Assembly: GCF_028554725.1 (NCBI RefSeq)
Contig: NC_071669.1
Location: forward strand, 4,665,501-4,729,500
Direction of reading: 5' to 3'
From: Zeugodacus cucurbitae
Lineage: Eukaryota; Arthropoda; Insecta; Diptera; Tephritidae
Length of the DNA stretch: 64,000 bases
In this document: piece after piece, positions 36,751 through 48,829 of the stretch
Layout: each line of letters starts with the position of its first letter
Numbering within the stretch: the first letter of the stretch is position 1
Notes under the pieces: generated by a model
The model's input: only the letters and a program-made list of their open reading frames with translations
Database searches by the model: none
What the model was told of the DNA's origin: nothing
Made by a program: the position numbers and the translations under genes

Positions 36751-37977
36751 ATGTCACCACAATTTTGCACGATCGCTGTAATGAGCATTGCACTATTCGG
36801 CACTTTCGCCAGCGCAGATGTCTCATCGTTGGGTTACAATCGTTTCGGACGCGTAACTACACGTTTGCAGCGACAAGAACTCGGTGCGGCACCTTACCCC
36901 GCCGCAGGTTACCGTCCACGTCAACCTTTCGAATTTCCTACACCCGATAAGCAGCAATTCTTTCCAAATGGTGGTGAAGGGGAGAGACCACATTCCTTAG
37001 CGCAACCACAACCACAACCACAATTCCAACCAGAACCTCAGTACGAACCACAACCACAGTCGCAACCTGAACCGGAGCCGCTACCTCAAACCCAAGCGGA
37101 ACCTCAACCTCAAGCGCAACCTGAACCAGAAGTGAGTGGTTTCGATTTGGAAGCTATACCAAACTTAGGCGCCAATGGTGATCATATCGACGCACCAAAT
37201 ACGCTTTACGATGCTCCCTCGCGTTTCCGTGTGGCTCAGGCAGGTCGCCAACGTTTTTCATTCTCGCGTCAACAATTTTCTGCTGCTGCCGCACCACAAC
37301 TACGTCAACAACAGAACTTCAGACAAAACTTTGAAGCTACAGTGCCACAACGTACATATGGCGCACCCGCTCAAAACTCTGAAGGTTACCCACGTCAACG
37401 TCAGCAATTTACCGCTGCACAACAGAGCTTCGCAGAAGCGCCTCAACGCGCATATGGTGCGCCAGCAGCCGAAGAAGAACCACAAGCCGAGAGTCTTAAG
37501 AGCGCTGTGAAGTCAGAACGCATCACAGCCGAACAACCCGAACAACAGCGTGAGGAACGTGAGGAAGAAGCTGAGGTGGCTACAGATATTGAAGTAACCG
37601 AAGTAAAGAAGACCACACCAGCAGCTCGAGCCGCTCCAACGCCTACAACTAATGTATTCTATTATCCAGCCACCGCAGTTGGTTTCGTGCACCCTCTTAC
37701 TGCCGCCTACTATCAGCCAACGACATTTTATGCTGCCGCTGCGGCCGCGCCAGCGCCAGCCCCCACACCAGCTGTCGCTACCACAGCTGCTCCAGTAAGC
37801 GCGGAAAGCCAAGCTCCAGCCGCCGAAGCTGATGCGAAGCCCGCACAAGTGTCGGCATTGGCTGCACAAACCGCTGTTCCTGCCATTGCAACTCTCGCCG
37901 CCCCTCAATTCTATGCCGCTCCCCGTTACCTGCAGCAATATACCTTTGCGGCTCCTGCTCAACTGCAGGCGTGGTAA
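36751..37977 (+). CDS. Secreted Gln/Pro/Ala-rich protein, probable cuticle or matrix protein
   Basis: A single open frame of 408 codons. The start is the first ATG after the TATA promoter and opens a clear signal peptide (hydrophobic AVMSIALFGTFASA, cleavage expected before DVSSLGYNRF at about residue 23). The rest is low complexity in distinct zones: a basic/aromatic N-terminal stretch (residues ~23-80); a Q-P/E-P repeat tract (~83-130); a Q/R-rich middle with two Q-R-(T/A)-Y-G-A-P motifs near residues ~207 and ~232; an acidic E-rich stretch (~245-285); and an Ala/Pro-rich C-terminus with Tyr/Phe (YYPATAVGFVHPL, AAPRYLQQYTFAAP), ending QAW. There is no Rebers-Riddiford chitin-binding consensus, Cys knot or transmembrane segment. 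Composition, YGAP motifs and TATA promoter suggest a structural extracellular or cuticular protein; this is inference. There is no intron. I do not recognise a named orthologue. Confidence 0.85.
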   Translation: MSPQFCTIAVMSIALFGTFASADVSSLGYNRFGRVTTRLQRQELGAAPYPAAGYRPRQPFEFPTPDKQQFFPNGGEGERPHSLAQPQPQPQFQPEPQYEPQPQSQPEPEPLPQTQAEPQPQAQPEPEVSGFDLEAIPNLGANGDHIDAPNTLYDAPSRFRVAQAGRQRFSFSRQQFSAAAAPQLRQQQNFRQNFEATVPQRTYGAPAQNSEGYPRQRQQFTAAQQSFAEAPQRAYGAPAAEEEPQAESLKSAVKSERITAEQPEQQREEREEEAEVATDIEVTEVKKTTPAARAAPTPTTNVFYYPATAVGFVHPLTAAYYQPTTFYAAAAAAPAPAPTPAVATTAAPVSAESQAPAAEADAKPAQVSALAAQTAVPAIATLAAPQFYAAPRYLQQYTFAAPAQLQAW

Positions 37978-38138
37978 AGGCGTTATTTGTGATATTGTTA
38001 ATGTTTTATTTTGATTTTTACTTTTTTTATTTTTGTTTTATATTTGTTTTTGCTTTTTTATTTTATTTGTATTTAAATTTTTAGGACCTTCGGTTCATAC
38101 CCTCATCTTGCGCTAACATTTTTAAGTAGATTGGCATG

Positions 38139-38144
38139 AATAAA
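38139..38144 (+). terminator. Poly(A) signal of the secreted-protein gene
   Basis: AATAAA lies 162 bases after the stop codon, within AT-rich 3' sequence. It is the first canonical signal downstream. Confidence 0.65.
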
Positions 38145-38149
38145 AATAT

Positions 38150-39315
38150 TTAAAATTACATCAAATATAAGGTCTGTGTTTCAATGAATCGTAGTACAAA
38201 AAACCGTTCGGAAAAAGATACTTTCCTGTAGCTAATTATATGATCAGTCCGCCTTTTTTTTTAGAACTCAGATTGTTGAACACAAAGCAGGCGTAAGAGG
38301 AACCGAACTTTATGTTATTTTTCTCTCAGAAGCACTCGTACTGTGCTCTACAAGCTCAATGGTTGATCTCAAAATACCGATTCTGTAACAAATAATCTCT
38401 GGTAAGACAAATTTAATGGAGCGTGCGTCCCTATATGAAGATATGACAGAGGGAATCAGGAATTTCGAAGCTAGAACATATATCGCATAAAGATCTCCAC
38501 TGCCTCCGGAGACCGAATTTTCTAAGATCTTCCCGAAGTTAATGGATTCCTTGCAGAACATCGATCTTTCCAGGACTCTGAGGTCTGACTGAAACAAATT
38601 GGACCGATCCGGAGAATTAACTTTGCCGAGTCGAATAATACTGCAATTACTGAATTAGCCACAATAATTATGAGTCCTAACCAGAGATCTTCAAAGTCCG
38701 TATCATCGACTTCTAGCCTTCTAGCCTCCTCCACAGTGTCTTATTTGCAAACCCACAATTGTGACATTCATCTATGCGTCTTACAAATTGCACTAACTTT
38801 ACGACTAATAAATGCAGAATGGAAAAAATTCTAGTTAAGCAACATATTATTTATGGGCCTACGTAGAATTATGCAATCACAAACGGGCAACGAAGAAGCA
38901 TAACTATACAATTCCAACTTTATTGCAGCCTAATGACCACATGCTATCAAAATCAAGCTGTTACACATATGTCTTCCTTGAACATACACGTCCATAGCAC
39001 GGCAAACTGACGTTGTGACGCAGATTACAAGTTGATGCGATCGAAAACAATTTCCGGTAATAATTCGAACACTCTGGTTTATAGAAATTTCGCAGCATTA
39101 TCGCAAACACAATCAATAATCGGTTTAGCATTTAAAAAAGGCAAAAGGAATTAAAGAACGACACGAGAGATAGGCAGACAGACAGACAAATAGCAAACAA
39201 GAATGATGCGCACGGTCACAAGAGTTATTCTGAATGAGGTGTATTCAACGTGGCGACTGTTTGCCTATTGTGAGTGATTTAGGGTGGTTATTGGTTCTTG
39301 AAAAGTGTATGGAAT
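38150..39315. other. Intergenic sequence, nothing recognised
   Basis: No exon or repeat array. Frames at 38597-38310 and 38734-38522 (minus) have no domain features. A GACAGACAGACA run lies at about 39175. Confidence 0.4.
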
Positions 39316-39316
39316 A

Positions 39317-39765
39317 AACCCAAGCTCAAAATGGTTTTTTGTAATAGAGTTCGAGTACAAATCTCGAGGTCAGTTGAAAATTAAACTCTAGATTACACTT
39401 CGAAGACTTAAAAAAGAAAAAGACTTCTTGAAATGTGAATAAATCGATGGTTCCAAGCTCAAATTCGGCGTTTGTAACGGAGTCCGAGTACAAATCTCGA
39501 GGTCGGTTGAAAACCAAGGTCTAGATTAATCTTCGAAGACTTAAAAAAGAAAAAGGCTTCTTGAAAAGTGGATAGTTCCATGGTTCCAAGCTCAAAATCG
39601 AGGTTTGTAAAGGAGTCCGAGTACAAATCTCGAGGTCGGTTGAACACCAAAGTCTCGATTAATCTTCGAAGAAACGAAAGTAACGGAGTCCGAGTACAAA
39701 TCTCGAGGTCTCGTTGAAAACCAAGGTCTAGATTAATCTTCGAAGACTTAAAAAATAATATTTTT
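39317..39765. repeat. Tandem repeat, about 4 units of 60-140 bp
   Basis: GGAGT(C/T)CGAGTACAAATCTCGAG recurs at about 39345, 39478, 39611 and 39687. It is followed by GGTCGGTTGAAAACCAAGG-like, TAGATTAATCTTCGAAGAC and AAAAAAGAAAAAG blocks. The first two full units are about 133 bp; the third is truncated. Minus-strand frames of 63 and 133 codons through the array are by-products. Confidence 0.85.
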
Positions 39766-39769
39766 AAAC

Positions 39770-41835
39770 TAATATCGATGCTTCTATAGCCCAACATAAA
39801 TAAGAACAAGTACTGATATTGAAAAATTAACAATATCCGAGGTATGACCCGTGTCTCCAATCCTTAATCGTTACCGATCGTAATCCGACTTTTTTTTCTG
39901 ATAACCTCGACTATCCAATGTAGCATACTCAACCTCTAGATCCAGAAAATCTTTCCAATTCTTGCCTTTCACATTTCAGACCAACCCTAACGGGTATATT
40001 TACAAACAGTTCAGTGAAGTTCACTTCGCTTCACTCCACTTTAGTTGAGAGTTGAGTTGATTTGTTGCATTGCAATGCAAACCAATTCAATTGCATAGAA
40101 TTTAATATTATGAATGCAGAGCAATGAAAGCAATGTGCATGCGCATGCGCACCCTGCGCAACACGTACATATGGCTGGTTGACTTGTTATTCGGTTGTTT
40201 GTTGCCACACTTGGCCCGTTCTAAAGGCCAATGTACAATAATCTTTTCGCCAGCACGCCAGTCATGCGCTGACAACATGCAGCTCTATGTATGTACGAGT
40301 CTGAGTATGTATTGCAGCAACAGATTGTTGTAATTGCCACGCCTCATAGTGCAGCAAGCAAGAAGCACCCAGGCTTTTGGAGTGAGGTTATGTCGGCGGA
40401 AAATCTATTAAGCGCATGGAATGCTGTTACGCGCCATACACGAATGTGAGCGTATAAAAATCTGTCTAACTCACTGGCACCTGGCTCTCGGACTACCTGA
40501 CTCCCCGACTGTCGGACTGACATTTGTACCTGTAAGGTTTGTTTTGTTTGCTCCACAATGTGTTGGCCATGCTTGCGCACCCAAGAATGGATTTACCTCG
40601 ACGTTAACAGCAAAACGATCAGACGATTAGATCATGCGAACTCATATGTGGCTATCTGCCGCAGCGACGTTTTTGCTGTTGCACAGCCGCTTGTACAGCA
40701 TCAGTTATCGCTCGGTCACATCAGGCGTGTTTGTGGTTGCCAGCTTTTGTCACTTGAACAAAGTGTAATTATTTCGAAGCGACACCTCGACCACGCAGTG
40801 TGCGCATGCGCGCCGTGGAAGCCTTAACCGTCATTGCTCACACTGCAAACACCATAGCTGAGAAAAACAAACAGCAGCAATTGTAAATAGTGCCAAAGTA
40901 ACAGCATCAATAGTTGGCGATTAAAACCGTAATTGTCGGTGGTGCTACCAACAGCTGACCGCTTGCCGCCATCCGCATTTTGCAGTCGGTGAAAAATATG
41001 TCTGTCTGTCTGTAGCTATGTTGCAGCCACGCAAGGCGTGTTTCTCCTACTTTTATTTAGAAATTAAGGCAACGCAATAAATCGATTTAATTGTGGCGAG
41101 TAAACGAGTTAATTATTTGTCTCGCTGCTGCAAACTATCTGTTGGGAATCAGCTACAGATATGTCTACAGTTTCAGCTTCAGTTATCTCTACAGATTCAC
41201 AAGCTCAGCAAGCTACAAACAGCTATATACAACCGAACAGTTATTTACCCGATGTGTGTGGTACGCGTTGGTTATTGCTTGCAATTGCAATGATATAAAT
41301 CTCTGGTGATCTACAATAACATGGTCGCCGTGTAAAGCATAAAGATTTAATCTCTGAATGTCTGTGGATCGTGGCGATGACACTGTTGTGAAAATATATT
41401 TGGATGGAATGCCATAACGGAAAATGCCAACGGCGTTGTAAGGTGTTGTTGCAGCAGGTGTATGAGATTTTAGTGAATTCCATGAGATCTTCTATGCCTA
41501 ATGTAATGTACGCATAGGAGTGGAAAGATAAATAGCGAGGGAGATCTGACTTTTTTTTGGTTGGTTGTAAGACCCGAAATGGGTTCGCTGTACACCAAGC
41601 GGAGTACTGCTGTCAAAGTAGTAGTCCCTATATGGATTTTTAAATTCCCCAGTTTATCTTCACAAGGGATGGTGTTAAACGAAGCTAGATCCAACGATAC
41701 AATAAGTTATTTGGCAAGGTCAAGTATTGCTCTTCGAAGGCTACCGTGAGCTCTATACGTGTTCGTCCTAAATTAAGCGAATAGCCAATTAGAAATAAGA
41801 AGCGAATCCAGCTCATTCTCCATTTGATCTTTCCA
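39770..41835. other. Intergenic sequence, no gene recognised
   Basis: GC-balanced at 40120-40850 with several short frames on both strands. No signal peptide, domain or splice structure is convincing. A (CTGT)n run lies at about 41000. Confidence 0.4.
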
Positions 41836-41839
41836 ACGG

Positions 41840-42240
41840 AGTGATGGTCTTCCTCTTCATCTGTTTTCACCAGCGAGTACTGCATCGAACAATTTCAATG
41901 CTGGAGTGCTTTCGTCCATTCAGACAACATGACCTAGTCAGCGTAGTCGCTGTCTTTTTATTCGCTGAACAATGTCAATGTCGACGAACTCGTATAGTTC
42001 CATCATCTGCGGTATTCGCCGTGCCCAACGTTCAAAGGACCATAGATCTTCCGCAATACCTTTCTCTCGAAGACTCCTTCTTCCGTCTCATCATAATCGG
42101 ACATCGGATGTCGACAACGTCCACGCTTCTACAACGTAAAGCAATATTTTACAAAGAGAGAGAGAGACACTATTTCATTCTTCGGTCCGTACCTTCAGGT
42201 ATTCCGCCAAATGCAAAACAACTGAGAGGTGACCTCACAT
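41840..42240 (-). mobile_element. Decayed LINE C-terminal fragment (minus strand)
   Basis: Read on the minus strand, the sequence encodes LYEFVDIDIVQRIKRQRLR, a stop, LGHVV, a stop, then MDESTPALKLFDAV. Upstream are a KIYGPL-NVG-GEYRR-like segment and an LLYVVEAW-like segment. These match the terminal part of the widespread fly LINE reverse-transcriptase ORF whose KVFDA end is also seen at 8.4 and 10.3 kb. In-frame stops and frameshifts make it non-functional. Confidence 0.75.
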
Positions 42241-42244
42241 AACT

Positions 42245-45200
42245 AAAACTCTCAATGATTTCGGCTCGATATGTCAGAGCTAAGTGCAGAGACCAACGCT
42301 TTGGTTTCCATAATCATCACTAGTCCGCATTTCTATACATGGAATGCGGAACATTCCACACTCAGATCATTCTGTTGCGATCGGCAGTAGATCGTTTATT
42401 AGTCATTTATGAACCTAATACCAGTCTTAAGGTGAGATCAAGCTTATCTGAAATAACTCTAATAACACTATCAGCTAATCTGGGATCATAAATCTGGCAG
42501 TAAACCGGCAGCACTAAAAGCCTCTAACTCCAACATCACCGAATGGCTAGTGAATCAACACGATCATTATTATTAACTGATAAAGCCGAATTTTACAACT
42601 ACTCAAATATGTGAGTATTCTGCCAGCCAGTTTAGCTTGATATTGTCTGACATTGCGCAAAACCACACTCTTTATTTAACCAATTTAAATTCTTTGGCAA
42701 AACGCCTACACACACCGCATCCTGCTGCCAAGGCACGTCTTCAGCAGCCGTGAACTATACAAATTACAAGCAACAAGCAGCAAACAGCTAACAAACTGTT
42801 ACATAAATAACAATCAATTCACAGCCAACTGGCTGTCAAGTGAACGTCTAATTGTCTGCGAATGCGCGAATTGACAGCGCGACGATTATATCCACCCACG
42901 CACGCGCGCTCGCCATTTGTCGCACGCACATTTTTACATACACCCCTCAACCGAGTATTAGACACATTAGATTATTAGGATTTGAGCTAAGCAACGCTGT
43001 CAACTGGCGTTCTATTTGGCAGTCCGCGACGCGTAATATCATTATTATGAATGTGGCGCAGCGCCAAGTTATGACGATAACGTCATTACGCCTGACGTTT
43101 GGCGTTCGGTCAGCGCGCAGGCGCACTTTGCCAAGCTCGGAAAAAAGGAAAATAAATGGATTTTGTATTTATACACGGCGCTGAGGCTATTCTTGTCGAG
43201 GTGTTCGGGTGTCTTGTCTCCCAACATTGTCATTGTGTCATTGTAGACCATGCTGATGAGCGAACGCTTTAAAGAAAATACTAAGCTCCTAGGCTTCAAC
43301 TTACAAGTATTGCCAGCCACCAGCGCGATTTGCACGACTCGGCTAAACGCCAAGCACTTGCTTGCTCCAGCCACTTACGCATGCGTCATGAGCACTGGCC
43401 GCCTGTCATTTTGCATTAAATACGATTTTGTCATTCTGCAATCGCGCAAGTAATAAGTAATGAGTGAAGAAACGCCAGCGTTGAAGAGCAAGTAATAAAG
43501 TTTAATGTTGCTGCGCTGCATTGCATACGCGTCCTCATTGCGCGTTTTGATATTGTCATATTTGCGTGAAATTATGTCACGTCATGCAGGAATGTGCCAC
43601 ACAGCGCACCCAGCAATTCGCAGATTCTTTTTTTTTAATTTTTTGAGACAAAAATCATGTTTGATAACGGTACTATATGTAAGTTAGTGCATACATTAGC
43701 TAAGCTAATTGCTATAGCTGACCGATCGGTTAGCTGTCTAGCATTAACTTAAAACTTCTACCGCAAATCCAGCCAACTGTCTTCAAGAAGTGTTAATTCT
43801 CATTATTTCAAATGTCAATTTGTATTTAATTCCTACTTGCAACAATGTTGCGCATCCTGTTTGCTCTTCATTAGCAACAAATGTGACTCGTAAAACTTTA
43901 CCGAAAAGCAAAGTCATAAATCTGATCGTACGAGTTATCCACCACAAATAAGTCAAATAAAGCTCAACGTCAATTAAATGTCTAAACATGTCAAGAAATC
44001 GTGTAAGAATTTTTAAATACAACAAAATTACTGACAGTTTGGCTACTAATTAGCAAATACTCGAGTGTTGAATCTGGTGTTTGTAAGCAAATAACATTTT
44101 AGTGTACATTATCAACTTTGTATTAGAGCAATATGTGTTTGTTGTAAATAAATAGTTTCGCTAAGGTGCCTACAGAGGGGTAGAGAGCAGATTAAGGGGG
44201 GAAATATCAATTTAAATATGAATATTCACTTGGATTGTAACGGATTTGGTATTGATTTGGCTTGGAATCGTCAATATTCCTCATAATTCTTGAGTGGAAA
44301 GTCAATAAAATTGCCAACTCATAAAGCTTGAACCAAAATCGCGTTCAAACGGACTATTTACGTATAAATTGAGTCTTCCTTAGGTTGTACCATCGACCTT
44401 AAGTTCTTTCGAAAATTTCCAACAAAAAAAATATATTTCAAAGTATTTTCCAACACCAACTTTAACAATTTTTACAAATACAACTAATTAAAGCACTTTC
44501 CAATACTACGTAGTCGCTTTCCCCGTTACATCGTGCACTTCTAAAACATAATCAGATTGCTTATACGGTACAGTAGAAATGTCAACGCTGTCAACAAAGT
44601 CATGACTTGGGGTAAATAGGCCAATGAGTAGTGATTACCTACCCACACAATGCAGACGAAAAGCTACTGACTGCATTTGTTTATGTCTAATATAATTAAA
44701 GGTCTAACTTGGAGTTGAAAACGTGAGGTACCAGCCTTTAACAAGTCGTATGCAAACGAGCGACACATTCAGACACAGATAGCAATATGTACACTTGCAC
44801 TCGCATTTACGTGCAACTACTACTTAACTTAGCTGCATGCGGCTGCAGTGCTACTCAATTCACTTTCCTAAGTCGCATCAAAAGTTCAGAGTTCAACAGT
44901 TGTCTGTGGTTTCAGCCACAATGCGCAGCGAAAGAGCTAAATATAAGTAGTGGTTGATGGCGGTGGAAATGAGATCCCAATGAGCATATGAAAAATATAA
45001 AGCAAATATAAGCGCTAAATTGAAAATAAATAAAAAATGCGCAAAAAAAGTTAAAACTAAAAGTATTAAATACAAATAAAGAGTGCTTGGTTGGTAATAA
45101 GCGGAGTGCAATGTATGGTACAGCAGGGTGGAAACGCAACAGCCGCGACAATCTTGGTAACGTCAGGCGAATACCATACCACCCTCAACAGCTATCATCG

Positions 45201-45610
45201 TTATATATACAGACACACATATGTGTATATGCACTGTTATTTTCATATGTGAACTTATTAAAATACATCATACATACATACATTCATACATACATATGTG
45301 TATGTTGTACATGTTGCATGTGAAGCGCGGCAATATGTATGTTTCTGTCTCCTTTTTACTTTATGTATATTTTGCTCGTAAAATTAAAAATAAACATTGT
45401 TGGAAAATGGTATGAAAACAAAAAATGTTATAATAATATCAGAGCGCAAGAAGTGTTGCACTGGAAAGCAGCTGTTTAATATTAAATATTATTAAGTTTA
45501 AATTCACTTACCGATTTCTGGCAAAATTCGCATTCTTATGACGAAAAATCTGTAATAAATTTAAAAAACGAATATATTAAAGACTAATTAAACACTGAAA
45601 TCGTTACTTT
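42245..45610. other. Intergenic sequence, no gene recognised
   Basis: Short unrelated frames only. The GC-balanced patch at 42840-43400 has paired frames on both strands without domains. CATACATA-type microsatellite occurs at about 45265-45300. Confidence 0.4.
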
Positions 45611-45915
45611 ATATTTTTTAAGGGGTTATATACAGTTAGGTTTTTTTGCGTTTTCTTGATATATATATATATCTGAATATACACACACAAAATTTCAAGT
45701 CAATCCGACGAATATTTTCGATGTTATAAACACATTAGTGAAGGCGCGCCGACTACATGTAAAGTGCTTTCAAAACTTTAAACTCGTTTTTCTCGAAACG
45801 GTGTTTTCAAAGTCAGTGAGCAAGATTAGCTCTTCACAAGCTTCTTAACTATATTTTTTAGTAATTGATCGAAGGATTTCCCCATCCGATGAAAATTTCT
45901 TATTTTTATAAACAA

Positions 45916-46886
45916 CTAGCTGTGCCCGCGACTTCGTCCGTGTGGAATAGTGATTTTGGGCTTCGTCTTTATCTTTGTCCGCGTCAATTTCTGTTATCAA
46001 AGAACTTCTGCGTAAATTATATTTTTTGTTTTATTTTCTGGTGGCAGAAGAACATATTGATTTTCTCCGCAACCTGATCTTGACATCCCGACATATAATT
46101 GGCCATGTGAAAAGCAGTCTTAACGTAAATCGATCCCCACGTGTTTAAATGTTTGCCCCTGAGATTTATTAATTGTAACGGCGAAAGATAGCTTAAGGGG
46201 AAATTTAATTCTTTTAAAATTAAAAGGTATATCATTTGGGATCATCGGGAAGCGAGGTATAAGTACTGTTTGACCAACTGCTGGACCAGTCAAAACGATT
46301 GCAGCGATCACGTTATTGCGAAGAAATTTGACTTGAAGTCCCGTTGCATAAATTAGGTGGTTTCACCCCACTCCTGCGCGCCCGCAAACACCGCTTCTCG
46401 CCCGCCGGCCATCGCAGCGCAGAGTGCGAGTAAATTTTGTTTCGGAGTTATTTATTTGTAATATTATCTTTTAAGTTGTTCGTTAAAATTAAGTGTCGTC
46501 AAATACAATTTTATTCAGAATTAAATACTCTTAACCAACAACACATTTATTTGGATAAAGATTAATATTATTATGTTAATACAACTCTAACAAATTATTT
46601 CGACCAAATTAGTTATCACAAAAACGGGACTCACGGACTTTATTTTTAGATCATTAAAAGAGAAATAATTCTTTCATACATAACCGCTTTCGCAGCGCAA
46701 GGAACGGAAGCCCTCAAAGATAAATAATTTCTCCTGTTTTTTACACATTTACCACTGTTTCTCCTATTGTGTAAAAATAGCGTGATGCTATATAGCCTAT
46801 AGCCTTCCTTAATTCGAACCAGTAGTTTCGGAGATTAGCGCGTTCAAACAAACAATTGTTCTTCAGCTTTATAATATTAGTATAGA
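45916..46886 (-). mobile_element. Helitron, short copy with both ends
   Basis: Read on the minus strand, the element begins TCTATACTAATATTATAAAG (5' TC at 46886), preceded by A. It ends GTCGCGGGCACAGCTAG (45916), followed by T. A 5' TC, a 3' CTAG (the CTRR rule) and insertion between A and T are the Helitron hallmarks. The GGACGAAGTCGCGGGCA 3' end and the 5' stretch (AAAGCTGAAGAACAATTGTT, then GAACGCGCTAATCTCCG) closely resemble Helitrons I know as widespread in Lepidoptera and other insects. At 971 bp it keeps only the end of the helicase frame, so it is non-autonomous. It sits inside the TTAA element. Confidence 0.85.
46017..46370 (-). pseudogene. Helitron Pif1-like helicase, C-terminal remnant
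   Basis: A minus-strand frame encodes NLCNGTRLQVKFLRNNVIAA, VGQTVLIPRFPMIPNDIPF, FKRIKFPLKLSFAVTINKSQ and GQTFKHVGIDLR, then a stop. This is the last part of the Pif1/RecD helicase domain of Helitron RepHel proteins, including the conserved TINKSQGQT motif. In another frame a HMANYMSGC-like and ENMFFC-like segment continues the family's GQLYVACSR region in decayed form. The Rep domain and most of the helicase are absent. Confidence 0.85.
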
Positions 46887-47689
46887 TTAAAGACCCGAAT
46901 TTTGGTCGAAAATCAAACCTTTTGCTTTGAGTAGCCGTCATTTTGTCAAACAAAATTTTTTTGCTAATTCCTTCGATCAATCACTAGATTATTTATTATA
47001 TTAATGAAATTTATTTGGTTTTTGCATTTTAAATGATCCAGTCCAGAGATATCGTGCTCACCGCAAGAGGCCTTTTTTGCGGACCTCTGCAATTTGGCAA
47101 TATCAACGTTCCCGATAATTATTTTTGGCAATAAAAAATATGTGAATATAGTTTAAGGTTGTCATAATATACCTGCCAAGTTTCAAATCAATAAACCAAA
47201 TAGTTTGCTTAGAAAAAATTCTTGAACCACCTAACTGTATATAACCCCTTAATAAGATAAATTATATTTTTAATTTAATTTAATTTAATTTTAACATAAA
47301 AACGTAATTCTAAATATTGCTTGGTCTACAATAGTCAACTTTGTTTTAAAAAATAAATACAAAAATGTTCTGCCGGAATAAATATTTGGCACAATATAAT
47401 TATCAATTATGTGTAGCTATTAAATATTTAACAAAGTACTTTATAATTAATAATACTTCGAGAGAAATTTCCATACACATACATAAATAACTTCGGCAGC
47501 ACACCATGACGAGCTTGATTCCCACAAAATTATAAATTAAAATGATGAATTATTCCAATCACACATTTTTAAGACATTTTATGCTTTCAATATTTCATTA
47601 AAATGTGTTTTTACAATTACTTTACATAATAATTTACATTTCAAAATAGTTAACCTTATTTGCACTTACTGCCACGGTCTAGGGGCATA

Positions 47690-48205
47690 CATTCCAATTT
47701 TCAATATAAAAACACTGCCGGAACCGATTTTTTGCACGAAATAAGTATAAAATAATTAAAATTAACATATATTTAAAAAAACACACGATTATCATTACTA
47801 CAACACACAATTTTCAACATAACAAATGTAAATTGTTTGCCAACCACCACAGCGCCGGTCGACAATACTCGTTTTCTTATCATTTTCAAATAAAAGCACT
47901 GCCGGAGTTGATTTTTTGTTTAATATGAATAGTATGCATTCCTCACTAACACAAAAACAATAAATAACATTATTAATAATAAATTAATACACGAAATTTA
48001 ACACTTTTCACTTGCTATTGCTATTTCCATAGGCATTTTCTTATCGTATAATGTTCAAATTAAACCACTGCCGGAGTTGATTTTTTGTTTAATATGAATA
48101 GTATGCATTCCTTACTACCACAAAAACAACAAATAACGTTATTAATAATAAGTTAATACACGAAATTTAACACATTTCACTTGCTATTGCTATTTTCATA
48201 GTCAT
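47690..48205. repeat. Three diverged units of about 170-190 bp
   Basis: CACTGCCGGA(G/A)-GATTTTTTG(T/C) recurs at about 47713, 47897 and 48066. The last two units are near-identical over about 140 bp (TTTAATATGAATAGTATGCA, then ACACGAAATTTAACAC and CACTTGCTATTGCTATTT). The first is more diverged. No coding potential is evident. Confidence 0.8.
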
Positions 48206-48829
48206 TTTTGCGCAGGCTCTCATAGCTTACTAAAAGCCAATTATTTTATGTTATTATGTTATATTAACGCGCAACCGCTATTGTTTATGTTTATTTATAA
48301 TAAAATGCATGCAATGCAATTCATCCAGTTCTTTTATCAGCGATGCAAATCAATTTTCACTTTGGTTAAAATAGCGCACTTGAATTTGATTTTTGCACTG
48401 ACAGCTGTTGAGTTGGAAATGTGTACACACACACACATAACGGAAACTGGCAGCACTGCCTCATCAAATGGCGGCGGAAGTTGAACGTTAGATGGAGCAG
48501 TGTTTACAGAATGATGGTTTAGATAATTGATAATAATAATTTTTGGAAAAAATTTTATTTATAAAAAAAATTATTTTAAAAATTGTATTTTATAAAAAAA
48601 AAGCAAAAAAAATAGTTTTGCATTGCATTTTCTTTCAATTGTTTGCTAAATTTTACGAAAATATTTACTACTTTTTTTTGTAAAATGGAACAATGACTAT
48701 TTAATTAAAATTAAATTTGAAGTCTGCCACATTATTATAGCATATATGTACATTTCAAAATTTTACTAAAATAAATTTGTATTAACTTCTAAAAAATTTA
48801 AAGTTTTTTATTCAACTTTAGTACAACCC

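Larger units (their letters stand above)
45618..47252. mobile_element. TTAA-bounded inverted-repeat element (copy 2) split by a Helitron
   Basis: The left end TTAAGGGGTTATATACAGTT (45618) and the inverse of the right end (47252) are identical for about 23 bp. Without the nested Helitron (45916-46886) the element is about 664 bp. Interior blocks resemble the 23.4-24.2 kb element: AATTTCAAGTCAATCCGACG, an AAACTTTAAACTCGTTTTTC block and a GTTTTCAAAGTCAGTGAGCA block. There is no transposase frame. Both members begin TTAAG(A/G)GGTTA. Confidence 0.82.

Noticed and set aside
39459..39860. 133-codon minus-strand frame
   Set aside because: It lies across the tandem repeat at 39.3-39.8 kb and is itself repetitive.
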